From positions 62,001 to 126,000 of the forward strand of contig CAWFLD010000007.1 of the NCBI GenBank assembly GCA_963816555.1: a stretch of 64,000 nt of DNA, given 5' to 3'. Under the pieces are notes generated by a model. The model was not told where the DNA came from, searched no databases, and worked only from the letters and a program-made list of their open reading frames with translations. The DNA comes from Lutibaculum sp963816555. GTDB taxonomy: Bacteria > Pseudomonadota > Alphaproteobacteria > Rhizobiales > Tepidamorphaceae. The translations under genes and the position numbers were made by a program. This document shows positions 17,555 through 27,136 of this stretch, one piece after another. Numbering within the stretch: the stretch's first letter is position 1; each line of letters starts with the position of its first letter.

Positions 17555-18727
17555 ATGCTCAAGGGACTTAGCACGCTGGCGGCCGCGGCCGCCCTGCTCG
17601 GCGCCGTCTCGACGGCCCAGGCACAGGATTCCGTCCAGGTCGGCCTGATCCTGCCGATGACCGGCCCGTTCGCCTCCACCGGCCGCCAGGTCGAGGCCGG
17701 CGCCAAGCTCTACATGCAGCAGCACGGCGACACCGTCGCCGGCAAGAAGGTCGAGCTGATCGTCAAGGACGACGGCGGCGTCGCCGACCAGACCAAGCGC
17801 ATCGCGCAGGAGCTCGTCGTGCGCGAAGGCGCCGACTTCCTCGCCGGCTTCGGCCTGACGCCGCTCGCCATGGCGACCGCGCCGATCGCCTCGCAGGCCA
17901 AGGTGCCGATGATCGTGATGGCCGCCGCCACCTCGTCGATCACCGAGAAGTCGCCGTTCATCGTGCGCTCGAGCTTCGCGCTGCCCGAGGCCTCGCTCGG
18001 CATCGCCAAGTGGGCCAGGCAGAACGGCATCGACACCGCCGCCACGCTGGTCAGCGACTACGCGCCGGGCCACGACGCCGCGGACGCCTTCAAGAAGGTG
18101 TTCGAGCAGGAGGGCGGCAAGGTCGTCGAGCAGGTCTCCGTGCCGCTCAAGGATCCGGACTTCGCGCCGTTCCTGCAGCGCATCAAGGACGCCAAGCCGC
18201 AGGGCCTGTTCGTCTTCGTGCCGTCGGGCGTCGGTTCGCTCCTGATGAAGCAGTTCGACGAGCGCGGCCTCGCCGACGCCGGCATCAAGCTGATCGCCAC
18301 CGGCGACGTGACGGACGACGACATCCTCAACCAGATGGGCGACGTCGCGGTCGGCGCGATCACCTCGCACCACTACTCGGCGGCGCACGACTCGGCCGAG
18401 AACGAGAAGTTCGTCAAGGAGTTCAAGGACGCCAACGGCGGCAGCCGCCCGAACTTCATGGCCGTCGGCGGCTATGACGGCATGCACCTCATCTACGAGG
18501 CGCTGAAGAAGACCGACGGCGCGACGGACGGCCAGAAGCTGGTCGACGCCATGAAGGGGATGAGCTGGGACAGCCCGCGCGGACCCGTGACGATCGATCC
18601 CGAGACCCGCGACATGATCCAGAACATCTACATCCGCAAGGTCGAGAAGAAGGACGGCGAGCTCTACAACGTGGAGATCGACACCTTCGACCAGGTCAAG
18701 GACCCGGTGAAGGCCGGCTGGAAGTAA
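17555..18727 (+). CDS. ABC transporter substrate-binding protein, branched-chain amino acid type
   Basis: A 390-residue periplasmic type I binding protein. Signal peptide 'LSTLAAAAALLGAVSTAQAQD', then the Peripla_BP_6 fold beginning 'VQVGLILPMTGPFASTGRQVEAGAKLYMQQ'. Later elements include 'GKKVELIVKDDGGVADQTKRIAQELVVREGADFLAGFGLTPLA' and 'AVGGYDGMHLIYEALKKT'. It is the first gene of an operon with two permeases and two ATPases. The ligand is uncertain: Peripla_BP_6 proteins bind amino acids, amides, aromatic acids and other compounds. Confidence 0.92.
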   Translation: MLKGLSTLAAAAALLGAVSTAQAQDSVQVGLILPMTGPFASTGRQVEAGAKLYMQQHGDTVAGKKVELIVKDDGGVADQTKRIAQELVVREGADFLAGFGLTPLAMATAPIASQAKVPMIVMAAATSSITEKSPFIVRSSFALPEASLGIAKWARQNGIDTAATLVSDYAPGHDAADAFKKVFEQEGGKVVEQVSVPLKDPDFAPFLQRIKDAKPQGLFVFVPSGVGSLLMKQFDERGLADAGIKLIATGDVTDDDILNQMGDVAVGAITSHHYSAAHDSAENEKFVKEFKDANGGSRPNFMAVGGYDGMHLIYEALKKTDGATDGQKLVDAMKGMSWDSPRGPVTIDPETRDMIQNIYIRKVEKKDGELYNVEIDTFDQVKDPVKAGWK

Positions 18728-18758
18728 GACCGCAGGACAAGAAGGCCGAGCGTTCCCC

Positions 18759-19616
18759 GTGCTGACCGTTCTCCTCGATGGCATCGCCTACGGCATGCTG
18801 CTCTTCGTGCTGGCCTGCGGTCTGTCGGTCACGCTCGGCCTGATGAACTTCGTGAACCTCGCCCATGGCGCCTTCGCCATGGCGGGGGGCTACGTCACGG
18901 TGGTGCTGGTGAACGCCTGGGGCGTTCCCTTCCTCCTGTGCCTGCCGATCGCCTTCCTCGTCGCGGCGGCGATCGGCCTGGTGCTCGAGCGCACGCTCTA
19001 CCGCCAGCTCTACGACAAGAGCCACCTCGACCAGGTGCTCTTCTCCATCGGCCTCGTCTTCATGGCGATGGCCGGCGTCGACTACTTCATGGGGGCCCGG
19101 CAGCAGCTCATCACGCTGCCGGACTTCCTGCGCGGCCAGGTCCATTTCCTCGGCGCCTCGATCGGCGTCTACCGCCTCTTCATCATCGCCATCTGCGCCG
19201 TGCTCGCGGTCGCGCTGCAGCTCATCCTCAGCCGCACGCGCTTCGGCAGCCGGCTGCGCGCCGCGGTCGACGACGCGCCGGCGGCGCGCGGCCTCGGCAT
19301 CAATGTCGGCCTCGTCTTCGCCGCGACCTTCGCGGTCGGCTCGGGCCTCGCCGGCCTCGGCGGCGCGCTCGGCATCGAGGTGCTCGGCCTCGACCCGTCC
19401 TTCCCGATCAGGTTCATGATCTACTTCCTGGTCGTGGTGGTCGTCGGCGGCACGAGCTCGATCGCCGGCCCGTTCGTCGCCTCGCTCATCCTCGGCATCG
19501 GCGACGTCGCCGGGAAATACTATCTCCCCGAATTCGGATCCTTCATGATCTACACGATGATGGTGGTCATCCTCGTCATCCGGCCGCAGGGTCTGTTCGC
19601 GAGCCGGGGGACCTGA
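18759..19616 (+). CDS. livH: Branched-chain amino acid type ABC permease (LivH-like)
   Basis: A 285-residue inner-membrane permease with eight or so hydrophobic helices. The opening 'LLDGIAYGMLLFVLACGLSVTLGLMNFVNLAHGAFAMAGGY' and the later 'RAAVDDAPAARGLGINVGLVFAATFAVGSGLAGLGGALG' (the EAA-like loop that docks on the ATPase) are LivH hallmarks. It starts at GTG 18759, 31 bases after the binding-protein gene, and stops one base before livM. Confidence 0.92.
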   Translation: MLTVLLDGIAYGMLLFVLACGLSVTLGLMNFVNLAHGAFAMAGGYVTVVLVNAWGVPFLLCLPIAFLVAAAIGLVLERTLYRQLYDKSHLDQVLFSIGLVFMAMAGVDYFMGARQQLITLPDFLRGQVHFLGASIGVYRLFIIAICAVLAVALQLILSRTRFGSRLRAAVDDAPAARGLGINVGLVFAATFAVGSGLAGLGGALGIEVLGLDPSFPIRFMIYFLVVVVVGGTSSIAGPFVASLILGIGDVAGKYYLPEFGSFMIYTMMVVILVIRPQGLFASRGT

Positions 19617-19617
19617 G

Positions 19618-20655
19618 ATGAGCCGCGTCGAAACGAACGAGACCGCGCGCGCCGGACAGGCCCGTACGGAGCGGCCGGGCGCCTCGCTGCGCCGGCGCAC
19701 GCGCTGGTCGTGGCTCGAGATCGCCTTCTGGCTGCTGCCGATCCCGCTGTTCTTCCTGTTCCCGCTGCGCCTCGCCTTCTTCACCGAGATCGCGGTGCTG
19801 GCGCTGTTCGCGCTGTCGCTCGACCTCCTGCTCGGCTATGCGGGCATCGTCTCGCTCGGCCATGCCGCCTTCTTCGGCGTCGGCGCCTACACCGCCGGCA
19901 TCCTCGCGGTGCACGGCTGGGGCGAGCCGATCACCGGCCTGCTGGCCGGCGGCGCCGTGGCGACGGTGGCGGGCTTCCTGTCGAGCTTCCTCGTGCTGCG
20001 CGGCTCCGACCTGACGCGGCTGATGGTGACGCTCGGCATCTCGATGATGCTGCTCGAGGCGGCGAACCAGATGGCCTGGCTGACCGGCGGCGCGGACGGC
20101 CTCTACGGCGTCACGCTGTGGCCGATCTTCGGCATCTTCGAGTTCGACCTCTACGGCTACACCGCCTACTGGTACGCGATGGTCGTCCTGTTCGTCTGCT
20201 TCGTGATCATCCGGACGATCGTCAACGCGCCGTTCGGCACCGCTCTCCGCGGCGTGAAGGGCAACCCGCTGCGCATGCGGGCGGTGGGCGCGCCGGTCAA
20301 CCGCCACCTCGTGATCGCCTTCACGATCGGCGCGGGCTTCGCCGGAATCGCCGGCGCGCTGCTCGCCCAGGCGACGCAGTTCGTCTCGCTCGACGTGCTC
20401 AGCTTCGCGCGCTCGGCCGACGGGCTGCTCGTGCTGGTGATCGGCGGCTCCGGCGCCGTCTATGGCGGCGTCATCGGCGCGGTCGTCTTCAAGATATTCC
20501 AGGAATGGCTGTCGGGCATCACGCCGCAGTACTGGCAGTTCTGGCTCGGCGCGGCGCTCGTCCTGCTCGTGCTCTTCGCGCGCGGCGGGCTGATCGGCCT
20601 CTACCGGGCCTCCATGGACCGGGTGCGCGGCACCGGCGGGGAGAAGGGCGAATGA
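19618..20655 (+). CDS. livM: Branched-chain amino acid type ABC permease (LivM-like)
   Basis: A 345-residue permease partner of LivH. Recognisable LivM segments are 'LLLGYAGIVSLGHAAFFGVGAYTAGILA', 'GSDLTRLMVTLGISMML', 'FGTALRGVKGNPLRMRAVGAPVNRHLVIAFTIGAGFAGIAGALLAQATQFV' (ATPase-docking loop) and 'VLVIGGSGAVYGGVIGAVVF'. The ATG begins one base after the livH stop, and its last four bases overlap livG (ATGA). Confidence 0.92.
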   Translation: MSRVETNETARAGQARTERPGASLRRRTRWSWLEIAFWLLPIPLFFLFPLRLAFFTEIAVLALFALSLDLLLGYAGIVSLGHAAFFGVGAYTAGILAVHGWGEPITGLLAGGAVATVAGFLSSFLVLRGSDLTRLMVTLGISMMLLEAANQMAWLTGGADGLYGVTLWPIFGIFEFDLYGYTAYWYAMVVLFVCFVIIRTIVNAPFGTALRGVKGNPLRMRAVGAPVNRHLVIAFTIGAGFAGIAGALLAQATQFVSLDVLSFARSADGLLVLVIGGSGAVYGGVIGAVVFKIFQEWLSGITPQYWQFWLGAALVLLVLFARGGLIGLYRASMDRVRGTGGEKGE

Positions 20656-21403
20656 GCGCGCTCCTGGAAACCGAAGGCCTGACGCGCCGCTTCGGCGGCC
20701 TGCGCGCGGTCAGCGACGTCACCTTCCAGCTTCAGGAAGGGGCGCGCCAGGCGCTGATCGGCCCGAACGGCGCCGGCAAGACGACCTTCATCAACCTGCT
20801 GACCGGCGTCATCCCGGCCTCCTCCGGGCGCATCCGCTTCCTCGGCCAGGACGTGACGAAGCTGCCGCCGGAGGGCCGCGTCCGCCGCGGCATCGTGCGC
20901 ACCTTCCAGATCAACCAGCTGTTCGACGAGATGACGCCGCTCGAGGCGGTGGCGCTGGCGATCCTCGAGCGCGAGGGCCAAGCGGAGCGCCTGTGGAAGC
21001 CGCTCTCGGCGCATCACGACGTGCTCGACGAGGCGGCGGGCCTCCTGGCCCGGCTCGGCCTCGCCGACGAGATGGAGGTCGTGACCTCCGAGATCTCCTA
21101 CGGCCGCCGCCGGCTTCTGGAAATCTGCGTGGCGCTGGCCTGCCGGCCGCGCCTGCTGCTGCTCGACGAGCCGGCCGCCGGCGTGCCGGAGCACGAGCGC
21201 AAGGAGATCATGGACGTCGTGGCGCAGCTGCCGCGCAGCGTCGCCATCATGCTGATCGAGCACGACATGGACCTCGTCTTCCGCTTCGCCGAGCGCATCG
21301 CCGTGCTCGTCGGCGGCGCCCTCCTGACCGAGGGCACGCCGGACGAGGTGGCAACGACCGCCGGGTGAAGGAAGCCTATCTCGGGGAGAGCCTCGATGTC
21401 TGA
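20652..21403 (+). pseudogene. livG: Branched-chain amino acid type ABC ATPase (LivG-like), C-terminal frameshift
   Basis: The first 236 residues read uninterrupted: Walker A 'GPNGAGKT', 'ISYGRRRLLEICVALACRP' in place of the signature region, Walker B 'LLLLDEPAAG', the H-loop 'MLIEHDMDLV'. The frame stops at 21368 with 'DEVATTAG', but restoring one missing A near 21353 gives 'VANDRRVKEAYLGESLDV', the normal LivG ending, with the stop at 21403 and an 8-base overlap with livF. The 'signature' is SYGRR, slightly unlike the canonical LSYGQQR. I regard the gap as a deletion error. Confidence 0.85.
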
Positions 21404-22107
21404 GCTCCTGGGCCTCGAGGGCGTCTCGGCCGGCTACGGCCAGTCGATCGTGCTGCGCGGCATCGACCTCTCGATGCCGGCGGGGCAGGCGCTGGCCGTG
21501 CTCGGCCGCAACGGCGTCGGCAAGACGACGCTGATCAACACGATCGTCGGCCTGACCCGCATGCGCGGCGGCCGCATCCGGCTCGACGGGCAGGACATCA
21601 CCCGCCTGCGCGCCGGAGAAGCGCGCCGCCGTCGGCGTCGGCTGGGTGCCGCAGGAGCGCAACATCTTCAAGTCGCTGACGGTCGAGGAGAACGTCACCG
21701 CGATCGCGCGTCCCGGCCCGTGGACGCTCCAGCGCATCTACGAGATGTTCCCGCGCCTGCACGAACGCCGGCGCAACATGGGCAACCAGCTCTCCGGCGG
21801 CGAGCAGCAGATGCTGGCGATCGGGCGGGCCCTGGCGCTCAACCCCAAGCTCCTGCTGCTCGACGAGCCGTTCGAGGGCCTCGCCCCGATCATCGTCGAC
21901 GAGCTGAGCGCGGCGCTCGGCCGCATCGTGCGCGACGAGGGGCAGTCGGCCATCGTCGTCGAGCAGAACGCCAGGAAGGTCCTGTCGATGACCACGGAGG
22001 CCGTGGTGCTGGAGCGCGGCACCGTCGTGCTGCGCGACACCTCCGCGAACCTTCTGGCGAACCCCGACAAGGTCGAGGCCCTGCTCAGCGTCGCCGCGCA
22101 CGCCTGA
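21396..22107 (+). pseudogene. livF: Branched-chain amino acid type ABC ATPase (LivF-like), one frameshift
   Basis: The second ATPase of the transporter. The N-terminal part holds Walker A 'GRNGVGKT' and ends 'LDGQDITRLR'. One extra base near 21612 in CGCGCCG shifts the frame; removing it gives 'RPEKRAAVGVGWVPQERNIF', and the rest continues to 22107: 'NQLSGGEQQMLAIGRALALNPKLLLLDEP' (signature and Walker B) and 'AIVVEQNA' (H-loop region). Because of the shift the original frame runs on past 22107 into the next gene, an apparent fusion that is not real. Confidence 0.85.
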
Positions 22108-22196
22108 CGCGCTCGGCAAGCGCGCCCGAGGCCCTATTTCGGCCGGCTTTGCGGGGGATCTGGTCCCTGGGACACGGCGCGAGGGGAGAGCTGGCC

Positions 22197-23240
22197 GTGC
22201 GCAGGGCGATTTCGACGTGCCGGCACATGCCGCCGCCATTGCTCGCGGCCGCGTTCCTCGCCCTTTCCTGCGTCGCGGCGCAGGCGGCCGGCGGGCCGTT
22301 CGGCGTCGCCACGCCCGACACGCCGGCCGCGACGAGCTTCGCCGGCCCGTTCTCCGGCCTCGTGGCCTGGTCCGCGGCCTGGCAGTCGACCTTCTACCGC
22401 GAGCTGACGGCGGCGCTGCGCAGCGTCGCGGCGGATCCGGCCGCCGGCTGGCTGCTCGTCGGCCTGTCGTTCCTCTACGGCGTCTTCCACGCGGTCGGGC
22501 CGGGCCACGGCAAGGCGGTCGTCACCTCCTACCTGCTGGCGACCGGCGAGACGCTTCGCCGCGGCATCGTCATCAGCTTCGCCGCGGCGCTCCTCCAGGC
22601 GGCCTCGGCGATCGCGATCGTCACGATCTTCACCGTCCTCCTCGGCGTCACCGCCATGACGATCGGCAGGGTGACGGACGGCATCGAGGTGGCGAGCTAC
22701 GCGCTGATCACCCTGCTCGGCCTCGTGCTCCTGTGGCGGAAGGCGATGCGCCCTGCGCTCGCGGCCGCCGTGCCGCTGTCGGCCGCCGTGGCCGTCCCGC
22801 AGGGCCATCACGGTCATGCGCACGGGGCGGCCGGCCACCACGGCCACGACGAGGCCTGCGGCTGCGGCCACGACCACGTGGCCGATCCCGCGACGCTCGC
22901 CGGCCCGTTCGACTGGCGCCGCGCCGCCGCGGCCGTCACCGCGGTCGGCATACGGCCGTGTTCGGGGGCGCTGATCGTTCTCGTCTTCGCGCTGTCGCAG
23001 GGCCTGTTCGCCCACGGGGTCGCCGCGACGCTGGCGATGGCGCTCGGCACCGGCCTCACCGTCTCGCTGCTCGCCGCGACGGCGGTGTTCGCGCGCGGCG
23101 CCGCCCGCCGCTTCCTCGGCGAAGGGTCGCGGCTCCTGCCGCGGCTCATGCGCGGCGTCGAGATCGCCGCCGCGCTCGTCATCGTCCTGTTCGGCGGGCT
23201 GATGCTCGCCGGCGCGCTCGCCGCGGGCGGCCATGCCTGA
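22197..23240 (+). CDS. NicO-family nickel/cobalt transporter (RcnA/HupN-like)
   Basis: About 347 residues starting at GTG 22197 behind GAGGGGAGAG (an ATG at 22227 is an alternative). A signal-like helix is followed by 'FLYGVFHAVGPGHGKAVVTSYLLATGET', the NicO motif H-x4-GHGKA, six or so helices, and a central cytoplasmic His-rich metal-binding loop ('GHHGHAHGAAGHHGHDE', 'CGCGHDHVADP'). 'GIRPCSGALIVLVFALSQGLF' is the second conserved NicO segment. It probably exports or imports Ni/Co across the inner membrane. Confidence 0.85.
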   Translation: MRRAISTCRHMPPPLLAAAFLALSCVAAQAAGGPFGVATPDTPAATSFAGPFSGLVAWSAAWQSTFYRELTAALRSVAADPAAGWLLVGLSFLYGVFHAVGPGHGKAVVTSYLLATGETLRRGIVISFAAALLQAASAIAIVTIFTVLLGVTAMTIGRVTDGIEVASYALITLLGLVLLWRKAMRPALAAAVPLSAAVAVPQGHHGHAHGAAGHHGHDEACGCGHDHVADPATLAGPFDWRRAAAAVTAVGIRPCSGALIVLVFALSQGLFAHGVAATLAMALGTGLTVSLLAATAVFARGAARRFLGEGSRLLPRLMRGVEIAAALVIVLFGGLMLAGALAAGGHA

Positions 23241-23327
23241 CCCGGCCGCGGCCGCGGCGAGAGGCCGCGGAACCGCGCCCCGCACCCGCCGTTCCGCCGA
23301 AGACCGCACAGCCAAGGGAGCGAGACG

Positions 23328-24312
23328 ATGAGCCTCCAGGAATCCGCCGGCGCCCGGCGCATCTCGCGCAGCCTTGCGGCCGTCGCCGTCGCCGCCGTGC
23401 TCGGCAGCCTCACCGCGTGCATCTCGTTCGCGCAAGGGTCCGGCCAGGCCGGCCGGCCGCAGGATCTCGGCGACGCTGCGGAACCTGGCGCTCGACCTCG
23501 TCAACCAGGACCGGGCCGAGCACGGCCTGCCGAAGCTCGCCTCCGACGACACGCTCGACGAGATCGCGCAGAACCACGCCTCCGACCAGCTGGCCCGCGA
23601 CTATTACGGCCACGTCTCGCCCGAGGGGAAGGACGTGCAGGACCGCTACATCGCCGCCGGCGGCAACAAATGGCGCCTCGTCGAGGAGAACATCGCGACC
23701 TGCACCGGCTGCGAGGTGTCGCGCGACGAGGTGAAGCGCCTCGAGACCGGCTGGATGCACAGCCCCGGCCACCGCGCCAACATCCTGCGCCAGGGGATCG
23801 AGAGGTTCGGCTACGGCATCGCCGGCGAGAACGGCCGCGTCTATGCCGTGCAGACCTTCTCCGGCCCGGGCTCGTCCGAAGACGGCCAGGAGACGGCGGC
23901 CACCCGGAGCGAGATCGGGCAGGCCGGGCTGAAGGCGATCAACGAGGCGCGCCGCGAGGCGGGCGTCGAGCCGCTGACCCTGAGCGACGCCCTCTCGACG
24001 GGCGCGCGGGGCATGATGCCGGAAAAGGACGCCTCGAGCTTCGCGCCGGGCACGATGCAGGATTTCACCTCCGCCCTGCCGGCGGACGCCCGGGCGGAGT
24101 ATTCGCGCTTCTCCACGGCGATCGGCATCTGCGGCGGCTGCGGCACGAAGCCGACCACCGCCGACATCCGCGACTTCGTCGACCAGTGGCTCGGCAATTC
24201 GCGACAGAAGAAGACGCTGACCTCGTCCGACTTCAGCCGGCTCGGCATCGCCGTGGCCGCCGACGGGCAGGGCAAGAAGATCGGCATCGCCGTCTTCGGC
24301 CAGACGCGCTGA
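23328..24312 (+). pseudogene. Tandem CAP (SCP/PR-1) domain lipoprotein, one frameshift
   Basis: The ATG at 23328 begins a lipoprotein signal (lipobox L-T-A-C, Cys31). The frame then changes in GC-rich repeats at about 23430-23470 (one extra base) and continues to 24312. First CAP domain: 'LVNQDRAEHGLPKL', 'NHASDQLARDYYGHVSPEGKD', 'ENIATCTGCEV', 'GWMHSPGHRANIL', 'FGYGIA', 'VYAVQTFS', with the usual His/Glu residues. A second, degenerate copy follows (about the last 130 residues): 'GLKAINEARREAGVEPLTLSDALSTGARGMM', 'FSRLGIAVAADGQGKKIGIAVFGQ', which lacks the His pair. The role is unknown; it is anchored to a membrane facing the periplasm. Confidence 0.75.
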
Positions 24313-24321
24313 GCAGGGGCC

Positions 24322-25227
24322 GTGGCCGCCCCCTCCCCGCCCGACGACCGCCCCGTCCTCGTGCTCGGCGGCTCGGGCTTCCTCGGCCGCCGCGTCGTCG
24401 AGGCGCTGCTCGCCGCGGATGAGCCGGTCCGCGTCGGCGTCCGCGACGCCGACCGCGCGCACGACCTCTTCGGCGGGCGCGCCGGGATCCGCCGCGCCGA
24501 CGTGACCGACGAGGCCTCGCTGCGCGCCGCGGCCGACGGCGCCAGGGCGATCGTCAACGCCGTGTCCCTCTACGTCGAAAGCGGCGGGACGAGCTTCCAC
24601 GACATCCACGTGGCCGGCGCCGCCAACGTCGCGGCGATCGCCGCGGAGGGCCGCCTGCGGCTTGTGCACATGTCCGGCATCGGCGCGGACCCGCACGCGC
24701 GGAACGCCTATGTCCGGGCCCGCGGGCGCGGCGAGGAGGCGGTGCGGCAGGCCGACCCGGACGCCATCGTCCTGCGCTCGGCCGCCATGGTCGGGCCGGA
24801 CGACGCGCTCCTGACGACGATCGTCGACCTCGTGAAGCGCATGAAGGTGATCCCGCTCTTCGGCCGCGGCGGCACCAGGATGCAGCCGGTGCACGTGGAG
24901 GACGTCGCCGCGGCGATCGCGGCGCTCGTCCGGCAGGGCGGCCCGGCGGTCTCGGAGATCGGCGGCCCGCGCGTCCTGACCTACCGGCAGCTCGTCGAGG
25001 AGGCGGCGCGACGCTGCGGCACGCGCCCGGCGCTCGTGCCGATGCCGTTCGCCGCCTGGCGGGGCCTTGCCATGGCGGGGCGGATTCTGCCACGGTCGCC
25101 CATCGACGCCGGGCAGGTCGCCCTGATGGAACGCGACACCGTGGCAGCGCCCGACCGCGACCTGCGGAACGCGCTGCCGCTGCCAGCCCGGGACCTCGCC
25201 ACGGTGCTCGAGATCTTGTGCCCCTGA
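24322..25227 (+). CDS. NAD(P)-binding protein, NDUFA9/atypical SDR type
   Basis: A 301-residue Rossmann protein starting at GTG 24322. 'VLVLGGSGFLGRRVVEALLAADEPVRVGVRD' is the dinucleotide-binding G-G-x-G-F-x-G motif. 'VHMSGIGADPHARNAYVRARGRGEEAVR' replaces the YxxxK catalytic pair, so it is an atypical SDR like those that bind NADPH as assembly or redox partners (NDUFA9 group). The 3' part 'GPRVLTYRQLVEEAAR' is typical of these proteins. Ten bases separate it from the CAP lipoprotein gene. Confidence 0.8.
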   Translation: MAAPSPPDDRPVLVLGGSGFLGRRVVEALLAADEPVRVGVRDADRAHDLFGGRAGIRRADVTDEASLRAAADGARAIVNAVSLYVESGGTSFHDIHVAGAANVAAIAAEGRLRLVHMSGIGADPHARNAYVRARGRGEEAVRQADPDAIVLRSAAMVGPDDALLTTIVDLVKRMKVIPLFGRGGTRMQPVHVEDVAAAIAALVRQGGPAVSEIGGPRVLTYRQLVEEAARRCGTRPALVPMPFAAWRGLAMAGRILPRSPIDAGQVALMERDTVAAPDRDLRNALPLPARDLATVLEILCP

Positions 25228-25293
25228 ATGCGGAACCGCCGCCGGCCCGTCCGGCTTCCTTCGCGGGGGCTAGCAGACTACGGAGGGACGCCC

Positions 25294-25932
25294 ATGTTCC
25301 GGGATCTGGAACGCCGGCCTCTCGTCTTCCTGGCGACGTTTCTGACGGTGGCCGGAGTCGCGGCCGGATCGGCCAGCGCCCTGTCGCCGTGCGGGCCGTC
25401 GGAGTTCGTCGAGCGCGGCGACACCCTGTTCGGCATCGCGCAGCGCTGCGGCACCACCGTCGAGGCGCTGCAGGAGGCCAATCCCCGTCTCGACCCGACG
25501 CAGATGCGGGTCGGCATGCGCATCGCCATGCCGACCAGCGGCGGCGCGACGAGCGTGGCCAAGAGCGCCTCGCGCCCCACCCCCTACAGCCGCGTCTCGG
25601 CGCTCGCGCGGATGGCCGAGCGCGCCGGCGTGCCGGTCCAGGCGCTGATCGCCAAGGACGACGACCTCGTGGCGGCGGAGGTCTCCGACGGCGCCGAGGC
25701 CGAGTACAGCCCCGACCCGGGCGACGAGGTCGAGGTCGCCGGCCGGCTGACCGACGAGGGCGCGGAGTGCCCGGTCCTGCGCAGCAGCGACGGCACGCTC
25801 TACTCGCTGGCCGGCAAGACCGACGGCTTCGGGCCCGGCGACGACGTCCTCGTCAGCGGCGCGATCGCCGACATGTCGATGTGCATGCAGGGCACGACGG
25901 TCGAGGTCGAGCGGATCAGCGCGGCGGACTGA
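25294..25932 (+). CDS. LysM domain protein, exported
   Basis: A 212-residue protein with a signal peptide ('RRPLVFLATFLTVAGVAAGSASALSP'), then one LysM repeat at about residues 40-78 ('FVERGDTLFGIAQRCGTTVEALQEANPRLDPTQMRVGMRIAMP') for peptidoglycan binding. The C-terminal part, 'YSPDPGDEVEVAGRLTDEGAECPVLRSSDGTLYSLAG' to 'VLVSGAIADMSMCMQGTTVEVERI', looks like a beta-barrel OB-type domain seen in DUF5818-like proteins. The ATG at 25294 has GGAGGGACG upstream. It overlaps the convergent M20 gene by a few bases. Confidence 0.8.
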   Translation: MFRDLERRPLVFLATFLTVAGVAAGSASALSPCGPSEFVERGDTLFGIAQRCGTTVEALQEANPRLDPTQMRVGMRIAMPTSGGATSVAKSASRPTPYSRVSALARMAERAGVPVQALIAKDDDLVAAEVSDGAEAEYSPDPGDEVEVAGRLTDEGAECPVLRSSDGTLYSLAGKTDGFGPGDDVLVSGAIADMSMCMQGTTVEVERISAAD

Positions 25933-27111
25933 GGCCGCCCGGGAGATCGTCAGCGCCGGCCGAAAGCCTGGCCGCGAGCCTGTCCATCATGGCGAGGCAG
26001 CGCTCGAGCTGGTCGAAGGCCACGAACTCGTCGGGCCGGTGCGCCTGCTCGATGAAGCCCGGGCCGCAGACGACGGTCGAGATCCCGGCCTTCTGGAAGA
26101 GGCCCGGCCTCCGTGCCGAAGGCCACGACCTCCGTCTCGTTCGCGCCGGTCAGCTCCCTGACGAGCGCCACCGCCTCGGAATCGGAGACCGGCTCGAGCC
26201 CGTCCGTCTCGCCGATCACCACCGTTCTGCGCGCCCGCGCGGGCATCGAGCCGCGCCATCTCCGGCCCGATCTCCTCGTCGACGCAGCGGCGTACCGCCT
26301 CGCGGACATATTCGGCGTCCGCTGCCGAGATCGGCCGCGACTCCCATTCGACGGCACAGTGCTCGGGAATGATGTTGCGCGCCGCGCCGCCCGCGATCAT
26401 CCCCGCCTGCAGCGTCGTCCAGGGCGGGGTGAACGGGCTGCCGGCGGGCGCCCGCGCCTTCATCTCCTCGCCGATCTCGCCGAGCCTCGCGACGAAGCGG
26501 CTGGCGAAGGCGATGGCGTTGACGCCGCGCTCGGGCTCCGAGGCGTGGCCGGCGACGCCGGTGAAGGTCGTCGTGTACTCGTTGCAGCCCTTGTGGCCCT
26601 CGATGATGCGCATGCCGGTCGGCTCGCCGATGATGCAGACCGCCGGCCGCACCTCCCACTCGGCCAACGCCTTCATCAGCGCCTGCGCGCCGAAGCAGCC
26701 GACCTCCTCGTCGTAGGTGAAGGCGAAGTGGACGGGCCGCTTCAGCGGGCCTCGCGCGAAGACCGGCGCCATGGCGAGGGCGCAGGCGATGAACGCCTTC
26801 ATGTCGCAGGCGCCGCGGCCGTAGACCCGGCCGTCGGCCTCCCACGCGTCGAACGGGTCGTGCGACCACGTCCCCTCGGCGGGCACGACGTCGGTGTGGC
26901 CGGACAGGATCACGCCGCCGTCGATGTCGGGCCCGAACGTCGCGAAGAGGTTCGCCTGCGTGCCGTTCGGGTCGACCGTGGTGCGCGTGCGGGCGCCCAG
27001 CGCGTCGAGCTGCGCCGCCGCATAGGCGACGAGCTCGAGATTGTTCTCGCCGGACAGGGTCGGGAAGCCGATCAGGTCGGCGAGGATCCGGCGGGCATCG
27101 GCCAGGCTCAT
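25916..27111 (-). pseudogene. argE: M20 acetylornithine deacetylase (ArgE-like), two frameshifts
   Basis: A zinc deacetylase of about 396 residues. The first ~295 residues read cleanly: 'VILSGHTDVVPAEG' (metal His and Asp), 'GRGACDMKAFIACALAM' (bridging Asp), 'YDEEVGCFGAQ' (catalytic/metal Glu), 'VAGHASEPERGVNAI' (dimer domain). One extra base at about 26230-26242 then shifts the frame to 'VVIGETDGLEPVSDSEAVALVRELTGANETEVVAFGTEAG', and a second near 26101-26108 to 'LFQKAGISTVVCGPGFIEQAHRPDEFV', with the last His ligand. The restored stop is at 25916. It lies 25 bases after the DoeA-like gene on the same strand; both were probably transcribed together. It could deacetylate N-acetyldiaminobutyrate as well as N-acetylornithine (inference). 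Confidence 0.85.
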
Positions 27112-27136
27112 GTCGGAAACGGCTCCCGGGCCGGGG

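Noticed and set aside
21396..23240. An apparent livF-NicO fusion protein
   Set aside because: The frame runs into the next gene only because an extra base near 21612 throws livF out of register. Corrected, livF stops at 22107 and NicO has its own start and ribosome site at 22197.
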